Shown here in pieces: positions 14,048 through 20,524 of a stretch of 20,524 bases of DNA (position 1 is the stretch's first letter; every line of letters begins with the position of its first letter). The stretch is taken from the NCBI GenBank assembly GCA_948517135.1, contig CAORJJ010000033.1, forward strand, positions 1 through 20,524, written 5' to 3'. Position numbers and translations under genes: made by a program. Source of the stretch: an uncultured Clostridia bacterium (lineage in GTDB: Bacteria; Bacillota; Clostridia; TANB77; CAG-508). The notes beneath the pieces are model-generated. The model searched no databases and was not told the DNA's origin. It saw only the letters and a program-made list of their open reading frames with translations.

Positions 14048-16756
14048 TCAGCTTGCTTTCTGAACCTTTTCATTCATTTCCTGAAAGTACTCTTCCAAGA
14101 ACTCCAAGTTTTCTTCAGCGTTGCTTACAGTCAAATCGCAAAGCAACTCCCTAACAAGAGAGTCGAATTCCATTTTCATCTCCATTTCTTCGTGAGTTAA
14201 AACTTTTTTCTTCTTTCCCTTCTGAGCACTAAAGCTACTAATGGGATAACGTCTTTCTACCTCCTTCATGAACAGATACTGCATAGCTTCACGTGTATTA
14301 TCTGTTGCTTTCTCCTCATCATCAATCAAATCAAAAGAAACTGTTTTCTTCTTCAGGGTAAGGCAACCATATGCGTAAATTGATTCATCACTGTATCCGC
14401 CATTCTTCTTAATGAGTTCAACAGCTCCAATATTTACGCTATTAGCAAGCACATCCTGTAATGTACAAACCTGAATTCTAGCATATGCAGACTTTTTGAG
14501 ATTTCTATTTCTAATAAGTCTTGCGTTCTCAACTGCATTTCTCAGGCCTGCCATACTTGCTTCCAGTCTACTACCTGTAACATAGTGTGTAAGCATAACC
14601 TGTTTGCCGTTATCCAACGTCACCTTCTTCACATCAGATTTGAACAACGTCTCATTATCAACTGTGATAATAGGAGTAGACATATGATAACTAACTTCAA
14701 AATTCCTGCCGTCAATTTCAACCATTCTCTGGCGTTCTTCATAGTAAGGCCTTGTATAGCCTGTTCCATATGTACTGTAACTTCTATGAAGTCGCTCATA
14801 TCTTGCCTGTTCTTCTTCATACTCTGCCTTCAAACGATCATAATCAGGATGGTCATGGTCAATTTTTTCCTCACTACTGATTCGCATAGTTAGATAATAT
14901 CTGCTGGTGGTAACAATAACTGCATCCTCTTCGGAATCATATGTGTTTTCCACCTCTACACGGATCTTTGAAGGAACAAGTTCCTCAACCTTTTCTTTGT
15001 TGATTTTGGTTGCAAAAGTAACCAACTGTTTATGACCACTTCTCCAGCCAGACTTCCATGGAATCATTTTGGGTTTTCCTACAACGCATTTAAGTGGCAT
15101 TGCATACGTATCACGTACACAAGAACTGTTATCAAGTTGCCTTTCAATACCATCTTCTCCAATAAAGTTACCATACCCGTCATAGACATAAATATTAGTA
15201 ACCATACCAGTAAGACATGCATTTAAAATAGCATCCCGATCATCATTATGCTGGATATCAACAAGATCTTCCAGCGCCATTCTAAGCTTTTTAATGTGTT
15301 CTTTAATCCGATTGAAATTCTTGCGGTTAATACCAATCTCTTTAAAATTGATATATCCCATTTTGTTCAGATTTTCCCACACATCAAGCTCAGCCAGCCA
15401 ATCGCTGGTACTTTCACCACTAAAATCACTATAACTAACATAGCTGTCTTTTCTACGCTTGTTGAAAATTCCACCCATTTGCAAAATTGCAGCAATAGTC
15501 ATTACCTGTTCAGTAACACCATATTCTTCTGCCGCAACAATCATCCTGGCAAGCTCCACAGAAACTGGCATTTTAACCATTTTGCTACCAAGCTTTGTAA
15601 CATTGTTATTAGCATCAGTAGCTCCAAGAGCAATAAGTTTGCTCTTAGCCAATTTGATTGCATTCATATCCGGCTGATGATAAAATTCAAGCTTTTCGGC
15701 ATCAAGGCCTGCTGATGCCAATTGTAAAACAATCCGGTCAAGGATAGAACGCTGGATCTCCGGAATATCATAATCATCGCGACACTCATATGGATAATCA
15801 TAGCAAAGAGTATATCTTCCACCCTCAGTTCTACCAGCTCTTCCTTCACGCTGTTTGCTATCAGCTTTGCTGATCTCAACCTCAACTACACCCTCAACAC
15901 CGGACTCTGCATTGGAAACTTTGGCTTTACCAGTATCAACAACGCTAACACCAGGAATAGTCACACCATCTTGAGCGATATTAGTTGCAACAATAACTTT
16001 GGGCTTTCCATAGTTGTCATAGCACTTTTTCTGATCTTCCCACTCAAGTTCGCCATGGAGCGGAAGAATAACGGCATTACATCCTTCTTTCTGAAGATCG
16101 CTCATAACTTCTTCCATCTTCTTTTTGCCAGAAACAAAGACAAGAGTGTCTCTTCCTTCTTCAACATACTCAATAATTGTTGGAATGAGCATATGAGCTC
16201 CACGATGTTCAACAGCAACAGGATATAGACGTCCAGGAACACTAATGATTTCTGTCTTGCCGCCAAGATAATCTTTAAGCTTTTGTGCATCCATTGTGGC
16301 AGACATAATCACAACCTTCGTTTTCCATTGATATCTCATGAATTTGCACCATGCAACCAAAGACTCCATGTTTTGATTCCAAAGGTGAATCTCGTCAATA
16401 ACGAGAACATTTTCCTTGGTTCCATCAGCCAGAGTAATTGATCTGACAAGCTGAAGCCCATCTGTGCAAAACAGAATCTTACTATCTGAAGAAAAACACT
16501 TATCGTAGCCAGTCTTATAACCAACCTCAACTCCAACCGTTACATTCATTTCTTCCGCAACGCGGTAAGATGCTGTTTTCGCCGTCAAAATGCGCGGTTC
16601 TGTAACGATAACCTGTGAAAAATCATTCGCCAGGAACTGCGGAATTCTGGTAGTTTTACCACAACCAGTTTGACCTACAACGATAAGAAAATCATTCTTT
16701 TTGATAGCATTGACAATAGATACCTCGTACCGATCAATAGGAAGACTAACTTTCAT
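14048..16756 (-). CDS. DEIH-box ATP-dependent helicase (HrpA-like)
   Basis: This is a superfamily 2 DExH/RHA-group helicase of 902 residues, presumably acting on RNA. Walker A is GQTGCGKT (28-35). Motif II is DEIH (121-124) rather than DEAH, and motif III is SAT (152-154). Motif V is ATNIAQDGVTIPGV (257-270) and motif VI is QREGRAGR (302-309). A helical region after about 370 resembles HA2. The C-terminal third (about 560-902), with a Tyr/Glu/Arg-rich stretch near 640-680, is not recognised, and the protein is shorter than the roughly 1300-residue E. coli HrpA. GGAGG lies 8 nt before the ATG. It has its own promoter (16826-16854) and terminator. Base composition is clearly less AT-rich than the neighbours, as in the AAA+/M41 gene upstream, suggesting joint acquisition. 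Confidence 0.93.
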   Translation of the reverse strand: MKVSLPIDRYEVSIVNAIKKNDFLIVVGQTGCGKTTRIPQFLANDFSQVIVTEPRILTAKTASYRVAEEMNVTVGVEVGYKTGYDKCFSSDSKILFCTDGLQLVRSITLADGTKENVLVIDEIHLWNQNMESLVAWCKFMRYQWKTKVVIMSATMDAQKLKDYLGGKTEIISVPGRLYPVAVEHRGAHMLIPTIIEYVEEGRDTLVFVSGKKKMEEVMSDLQKEGCNAVILPLHGELEWEDQKKCYDNYGKPKVIVATNIAQDGVTIPGVSVVDTGKAKVSNAESGVEGVVEVEISKADSKQREGRAGRTEGGRYTLCYDYPYECRDDYDIPEIQRSILDRIVLQLASAGLDAEKLEFYHQPDMNAIKLAKSKLIALGATDANNNVTKLGSKMVKMPVSVELARMIVAAEEYGVTEQVMTIAAILQMGGIFNKRRKDSYVSYSDFSGESTSDWLAELDVWENLNKMGYINFKEIGINRKNFNRIKEHIKKLRMALEDLVDIQHNDDRDAILNACLTGMVTNIYVYDGYGNFIGEDGIERQLDNSSCVRDTYAMPLKCVVGKPKMIPWKSGWRSGHKQLVTFATKINKEKVEELVPSKIRVEVENTYDSEEDAVIVTTSRYYLTMRISSEEKIDHDHPDYDRLKAEYEEEQARYERLHRSYSTYGTGYTRPYYEERQRMVEIDGRNFEVSYHMSTPIITVDNETLFKSDVKKVTLDNGKQVMLTHYVTGSRLEASMAGLRNAVENARLIRNRNLKKSAYARIQVCTLQDVLANSVNIGAVELIKKNGGYSDESIYAYGCLTLKKKTVSFDLIDDEEKATDNTREAMQYLFMKEVERRYPISSFSAQKGKKKKVLTHEEMEMKMEFDSLVRELLCDLTVSNAEENLEFLEEYFQEMNEKVQKAS

Positions 16757-16825
16757 GTTTTTTACCTCCGAAATAATTAATAAAGATTTTAATGTACAGT
16801 TTGGTAAATAAATATACCTAATAAA

Positions 16826-16854
16826 ATTATAGCATTTACATTTTTTTTTTGCAA
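16826..16854 (-). promoter_or_regulatory. Promoter of the helicase gene
   Basis: On the minus strand TTGCAA (16849-16854) and TATAAT (16826-16831) are separated by 17 nt that include a run of ten A. TGC directly precedes the -10 box (extended -10). The leader is about 65 nt. The helicase can thus be expressed separately from the AAA+/M41 gene. Confidence 0.65.
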
Positions 16855-16863
16855 ATAATTAAA

Positions 16864-16893
16864 GTGAGGGAATGCAAATTTGCATTCCCTCAC
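16864..16893. terminator. 30-nt perfect palindrome after the AAA+/M41 gene, probable terminator
   Basis: GTGAGGGAATGCAAA (16864-16878) is perfectly complementary to 16879-16893, with looser AT pairing outside (TAATTA on both sides). It lies 30 nt beyond the stop codon at 16923. The T-run after it on the minus strand is interrupted, so termination may be partial. A protein-binding role is also possible. Confidence 0.6.
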
Positions 16894-16922
16894 GTAATTA
16901 TAGCCTTTATCAGACTTTCCGT

Positions 16923-18812
16923 TTATTTAGATAATTTTACTTTTTTGAAGAGCTCATCAATTTCGTTATTGGAGAGCATTCCTCTTTCAACAAGTGCCTT
17001 TGCCAAAACATCAAGATAAACTTTCTTTTCCTTGAGAAGCTTTTCTGTATAATCTCTTGACTCTTTAAGAATCTCATTCATGTGAACATTAATATCTGTA
17101 ACCATCTGCTCACTAAATAAATTCTCCTGTCCATCTCTGATGAATACTCGATCCTGAGACATATCTTCAACCAATCCATACTGCGTTACCATTGCTTTGG
17201 CTACTCTGGTTGCTTTTGCCAAATCAGAAACCGCTCCAGAAGTCAAAGCTTTAGAGTACATTCTTTCAGCAACACGGCCAGCAAGCGAACAAGCAATAGT
17301 CTGAATGTAATAATCTCTGTTATTCGAAGGAGTCATATCAGGATCAATCTCGAAAACATTTACTCCCAAATATTCTTCAGCTGGCATAATAGATACTGCA
17401 AGTAATACATGCTCAATCAATTCATCAGAAAATCTATGTGCAATATAATGACCTGCCTCATGGTAGGCAGTAGCATATTTGTTCTTTTCACTCATTTTGT
17501 CAAACTTCTTTTGATTTACTTTAAAGTTTTCCAAAATATCCTGTTCAGTAACTACTGTTCTGCCTTCAAGCTCTGCACATACCATTGTTTTATCAAGCAA
17601 ATCCAATGTTCTGTCTGGATTCTTTGTTTCAAAATTGAAACATGCAGCCTTAAAGATAACAGAATCTACTAACTCTCTGGAAATAGTTGTGTGATGAGCT
17701 TCCTCAAGCAATTTGATCTGATTTTTAATCATATCATATACTTCATCAGCTCTTGGCTCACGTACTTCAATAGGCTCAAATCTCCGTTTTAACGCAGAAT
17801 CCTTTGAGAAATACTTTTTGTACTCATCCTCAGTTGTGGCACCTATCACTCTTGTTTCACCACGAGCTAACATTGGTTTCAAAGCATTTGCCAAATCCAA
17901 ATCACCATCTCTACAAGCACCTGCTCCAAGTAATAAATGGATTTCATCAACAAACAATATACATCTTGGGTTTCTTTCCAAGAACTGAATCAACTGCCTA
18001 AAACGCTATTCAGCAGTACCTCTGTACTGAGTACCAGCTACGATAGCATTAACATCAAGACTCAAAACAATACTATCTTTGAACTGCTCAGGACAATTTC
18101 CAGTAACGATCATCCATGTAAACTTCTCAACTAATGCTGTTTTACCAACACCTGCAAACCCCACTAAAACTGCATTTCTTTTGGTTCTCTTCATAAGAAT
18201 TCTTATGAGAGATTTTGTTTCCTCATCCCGTCCACATATATGGCACTCTTTACTGTCAGCAGAATACTTGCCATTGAGAACTGTTAAAAAACTGCATAGC
18301 TCTCTTGGTAATTCAAAATCTAACATGATATCACCTCCAAGCTCATTCAGTGTATTCGGAATTCCAATAGTAGGAATATATGTTTTCATGATATGCATAA
18401 ATTCATCTGGATATAACTCAGAAAATGCTGCAGTTATGTGTGTAATTCCAATAGACTTGGATGCATACTCTTTTTCTGCAATTTCCATTGCCTTATTTAG
18501 AATTCGAATAATATCATCATCCAGCAAAAGAGTATCTGGAACATCCTTATCTTCAGTTTCAAGAGTAAATGGAATCGCCAAATATTCTTTATGACCTCTA
18601 AACATTTCGTTTAAAAGCTGTGTTCTTTTTTCTTCAATCTCTTTCTCTTTTATTCCTTTGGAAATGAAATAATTGTAAACAGGGGTATTTGGCATCCCAC
18701 ATAAAACAGTAAAAAGAGATTCTTTTGGAACAAGAGGAAATCCCACAGTAGATGCAATCTCCCATGCAGAATATATTGCAAAAATCGCAGTTCCATCAAA
18801 TTGATACGGCAT
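16923..18812 (-). pseudogene. ClpA/B/C-type AAA+ ATPase fused to an FtsH-like M41 zinc peptidase, interrupted by an in-frame TAG
   Basis: One frame of 629 codons, with TAG at codon 269 (18006-18008). The N-terminal region (about 98-145) resembles a Clp N-domain repeat. A Clp D1-type AAA+ module follows: Walker A GFAGVGKT (218-225), pore loop QYRG (262-265), Walker B CILFVDE (284-290), arginine fingers in ALKRRFEP, and lid NPDRTLDLLD. The C-terminal domain is M41: zinc site HEAGH (451-455) and the third ligand Asp530 in SGAVSDLAKATRVAKAMV. There is no membrane segment, unlike FtsH. ClpB has EER where this gene reads GAA-TAG-CGT, so TAG most likely replaces a Glu codon GAG. As written the gene gives a 268-residue fragment; a TTG at 17993 is not a credible restart. 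AAGGAGG lies 6 nt before the ATG at 18812. Confidence 0.88.
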
Positions 18813-18881
18813 ATTGTACCTCCTTGTGTTTTGAAAAAGTTATTTAGTTATGAAAACATTAAAATTATCTAACTCTAAACG

Positions 18882-18890
18882 TCACCTCCT
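18882..18890 (-). promoter_or_regulatory. Shine-Dalgarno-like sequence in the AAA+/M41 leader without a gene
   Basis: AGGAGGTGA is a nine-base perfect match to the anti-Shine-Dalgarno, about 70 nt upstream of the real start and its own AAGGAGG. No frame of useful length follows it. Such orphan sites can bind ribosomes and stabilise mRNA (STAB-SD, known from cry3A in Bacillus thuringiensis). The role here is an inference. Confidence 0.4.
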
Positions 18891-18923
18891 ATTTTTATGT
18901 AAACTTTAAAAGTTAATATGTGT

Positions 18924-18952
18924 ATTTTATAAAGTTTTTTGCTATTTGTCAA
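18924..18952 (-). promoter_or_regulatory. Promoter of the AAA+/M41 gene
   Basis: On the minus strand a perfect TTGACA (18947-18952) and TAAAAT (18924-18929) are separated by 17 nt. The leader would be about 105 nt. Confidence 0.7.
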
Positions 18953-18972
18953 TAAAAAATAGATAATTAAAT

Positions 18973-19006
18973 AAAAAAATAGTAAAATTTTACTTCTACT
19001 ATTTTC
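18973..19006 (-). terminator. Terminator of the Nudix gene
   Basis: On the minus strand AATAGTA...TACTATT enclose a nested palindrome AGTAAAATTTTACT (18981-18994), followed by a T-run (TTTTTTTATTT). It lies about 10 nt after the Nudix stop codon. The stem is AT-rich and two pairings compete. Confidence 0.6.
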
Positions 19007-19015
19007 AAACTTATG

Positions 19016-19474
19016 TTAATTATTTTCATAACATTTTTTTATTCTATTCCAATATTTTTTCATAAACTCTGGCATATTCTGAGGTTCATTTTCAAAAGAA
19101 AACCACCCCAATTCTAATGATTCATCATCATTTATTTTCAATTCTCCATGATATTCAGTTACTTCATATATAGCTGTTATATCATACACCTTATCTCCAT
19201 TAGGATAAACTCTATATGTTTCTTCACCAGATACTATATCTATTAATTTTAGTGAATCTAAAATTAATCCTGTTTCTTCCTCAAGTTCTCTTTTCGCAGT
19301 ATCTTCCAAACTCTCACCTAATTCTAAACCACCACCTGGAAATCCCCATTGTTTAAAATCTGTTCTAAGTTGCATCAATAATTCCCTTTTTTCATTAAAA
19401 ACAATTAATATTGTTCCTGCTGTTAATATTGGGTCATGACCTATAAATTTTCTTAATTTCTCATAATAATTCAT
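19016..19474 (-). CDS. Nudix hydrolase
   Basis: This is a predicted nucleoside-diphosphate-linked pyrophosphohydrolase of 152 residues. The Nudix box GGLELGESLEDTAKRELEEE-TGL (48-70) matches G-x5-E-x7-REUxEExGU completely, so metal binding and catalysis should be intact. FKQWGFPGG before it is also typical of the fold. The substrate cannot be read from the sequence; candidates include oxidised nucleotides, sugar nucleotides and RNA caps. GAGGT lies 9 nt before the ATG. A 12-bp hairpin lies 29 nt upstream of the start (19503-19531). Confidence 0.94.
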   Translation of the reverse strand: MNYYEKLRKFIGHDPILTAGTILIVFNEKRELLMQLRTDFKQWGFPGGGLELGESLEDTAKRELEEETGLILDSLKLIDIVSGEETYRVYPNGDKVYDITAIYEVTEYHGELKINDDESLELGWFSFENEPQNMPEFMKKYWNRIKKCYENN

Positions 19475-19502
19475 AAATTTTACCTCTTTTATTATAAATA
19501 GC

Positions 19503-19609
19503 AGAAATGTTCCTTATTCAGGAACATTTCTACCATTTTAATTTTGGGGAACCTTGCAAAATATTTTATTATTTTTTGCAAGTAGTAAAATATTTTTCAT
19601 ATTTTACTA
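19503..19609. repeat. Three consecutive hairpins between the metallopeptidase and Nudix genes
   Basis: Three perfect inverted repeats stand in a row. AGAAATGTTCCT/AGGAACATTTCT (19503-19531) has a 12-bp stem. CTTGCAAAA/TTTTGCAAG (19553-19582) has a 9-bp stem. TAGTAAAATA/TATTTTACTA (19583-19609) has a 10-bp stem. The one nearest the metallopeptidase stop could end its transcript. The one nearest the Nudix gene has no T-run and could be an operator or leader structure. Confidence 0.5.
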
Positions 19610-19651
19610 TTAAAATACTAACATGTATTTAATAAAATTTCAAGTATTTTT

Positions 19652-20350
19652 TTAAATAACAATATTATATTTATTATTTAATAATTTTCTTCTAAGCTTC
19701 CAGTCTGAAATATAGCTTTCAACAATATTATAAAACTTTTTGCTATGATTTTGTTCTTTAAAATGAGAAAGTTCATGTATTACTACATACTCTATACATT
19801 CTATTGGTGTTTTTATTAAACTTAAATTGAATGTAACTTTATTTTGATATGGACTACAGCTTCCCCATCTAGTTTTTAATTTTTTTATTTCAATTTCTGG
19901 TAATTCTTTTCTATATTTTTTTATTAAAAACTCACATGTTTTATAACATTCTTCTTTTAAGAATTTTTCATAATATTTTTGAATATAATTTTTATTTTCA
20001 GCATACTTTTCTTTAATATATATATTTATACTTTCATTATCTATTTTTATATCATTACTTTTGCTAGGTATTATATGTAGTTTATAAATTTTACCTAAAA
20101 AATATACTTTTCCATTTTCTTCAAATGTCTCTTTTTCAGTTGAATATTCATTTATTCTATTTTGATGTTTAATTATCCAATTATATTTTTCAATTAAAAA
20201 TTTCTCAGCCATCTCTTTCTTCATTTTTATAGGACATGAAAGATATATATTTCCATCTGGCTTAATTCTTATATTAACATTTTTCATTTTTTTCTTAATT
20301 AAATAATATGATATTTCATTTCCATTTATTATAATATAACTTTTCTCCAT
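19652..20350 (-). CDS. YgjP/DUF45-type M48-like metallopeptidase
   Basis: This is a predicted cytoplasmic zinc-dependent peptidase of 232 residues of the SprT-like/YgjP (DUF45) group. The zinc site is HELSH (192-196), with the third ligand probably H202 in NHSKKFY. The family signature TRWGSCS (160-166) lies before it. The N-terminal beta-rich half starts with MEKSYIIINGNEISYYLIKK and has RIKPDGNIYLSCP, both usual for the family. The length is normal and there is no signal peptide. AAGGAG lies 6-7 nt before the ATG, and a promoter lies at 20373-20401. These genes often accompany type I restriction loci, but none is visible here. The physiological substrate is unknown. Confidence 0.93.
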   Translation of the reverse strand: MEKSYIIINGNEISYYLIKKKMKNVNIRIKPDGNIYLSCPIKMKKEMAEKFLIEKYNWIIKHQNRINEYSTEKETFEENGKVYFLGKIYKLHIIPSKSNDIKIDNESINIYIKEKYAENKNYIQKYYEKFLKEECYKTCEFLIKKYRKELPEIEIKKLKTRWGSCSPYQNKVTFNLSLIKTPIECIEYVVIHELSHFKEQNHSKKFYNIVESYISDWKLRRKLLNNKYNIVI

Positions 20351-20372
20351 TTTTTCTCCTTAAAGTAGCACA

Positions 20373-20401
20373 ATTTTATCACATTTCTTACAATTTGAAT
20401 A
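20373..20401 (-). promoter_or_regulatory. Promoter of the metallopeptidase gene
   Basis: On the minus strand TATTCA (20396-20401), 17 nt, then TAAAAT (20373-20378), preceded by TGTGA, an extended -10. It is about 20 nt upstream of the start codon. Confidence 0.5.
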
Positions 20402-20418
20402 CATTTATGTAAGGATTA

Positions 20419-20447
20419 TTGACTTTATTAAATAAGTTTGATAAATT
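20419..20447 (+). promoter_or_regulatory. Possible divergent promoter pointing off the right edge
   Basis: TTGACT (20419-20424) and TAAATT (20442-20447) are separated by 17 nt. No gene start is visible before the end of the window. The AT-rich background makes chance matches common. Confidence 0.3.
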
Positions 20448-20524
20448 ATTTTCAATCAATTAGAAAACAATCTATTTAATTAAAACTAATTAAATTATCA
20501 AAAAGTGACTATAATAGTTTATAT

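Noticed and set aside
14585..16536. Many open frames on both strands within the helicase gene
   Set aside because: They are overlapped by the intact helicase frame with all motifs. They lack ribosome binding sites and contain no family motifs.
18006..18008. TAG decoded as pyrrolysine or reassigned TAG
   Set aside because: TAG ends other genes normally in this window, no methylamine methyltransferase is involved, and a simple GAG to TAG change explains the site.
13843..18812. Genomic island integrated at the tRNA-Pro gene
   Set aside because: Integrases use the 3' end of tRNA genes. Here the higher-GC genes lie on the 5' side of the tRNA. I see no integrase and no second copy of the tRNA 3' end.

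Overview
The window looks like chromosome of a low-GC Gram-positive bacterium of the Clostridia type. The DNA is very AT-rich. Ribosome binding sites are strong AGGAGG, promoters are sigma-A-like with 17-nt spacers, and terminators are rho-independent. The gene set fits too: a sortase, an ECF sigma/DUF4179 pair, a BcrAB-like ABC transporter with a two-component system, and a desulfoferrodoxin-like protein. I cannot name a species. Almost all genes lie on the minus strand; the exceptions are the sortase and one orphan gene near 6.2 kb.

Layout. 1-80 is the start of a truncated gene running off the left edge, divergent from a sortase (289-1338). The sortase converges on an ECF sigma factor/DUF4179 anti-sigma pair (2928-3473 and 1385-2935), and a bidirectional terminator lies between them. 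Next come asparaginyl-tRNA synthetase (3608-4999) and a GNAT acetyltransferase (5065-5931). An orphan plus-strand gene of unknown function (6155-6583) has its own promoter and terminator and a less AT-rich composition. At 6771-7882 there is a small cluster: a 42-residue membrane peptide, an XRE repressor, an overlapping 36-residue reading frame and a 106-residue membrane protein. A maltose/galactoside O-acetyltransferase-like gene (7998-8553) is frameshifted at its 3' end. It is followed by a second GNAT gene and by an XRE regulator fused to a complete desulfoferrodoxin-like module (9324-9908).

10341-13714 is a four-gene unit in the order response regulator, ABC ATPase, ABC permease, histidine kinase. 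It resembles bacitracin/lantibiotic-resistance modules. Four heptamer repeats spaced 11-12 nt apart lie just upstream of the ATPase gene and look like the response-regulator target. The ATPase gene has a one-base frameshift in its D-loop, so as written the transporter would not work. A tRNA-Pro(UGG) gene follows at 13843-13918.

14048-18812 holds two large genes of visibly higher GC than their surroundings: a DEIH-box HrpA-like helicase, and a protein joining a ClpA/B/C-type AAA+ module to an FtsH-like M41 zinc peptidase domain with no membrane anchor. The second gene carries an in-frame TAG just after pore loop 1. A Nudix hydrolase (19016-19474) and a YgjP/DUF45-type metallopeptidase (19652-20350) close the window.

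The most interesting items are the soluble Clp-AAA+/M41 fusion, the XRE-desulfoferrodoxin fusion with all nine metal ligands but without the catalytic lysine, and the tandem repeats upstream of the ABC genes. Three conserved genes are broken by single-base events, and two of those are the same TCCA to TCCGA insertion, so sequencing error must be excluded before these are called pseudogenes.
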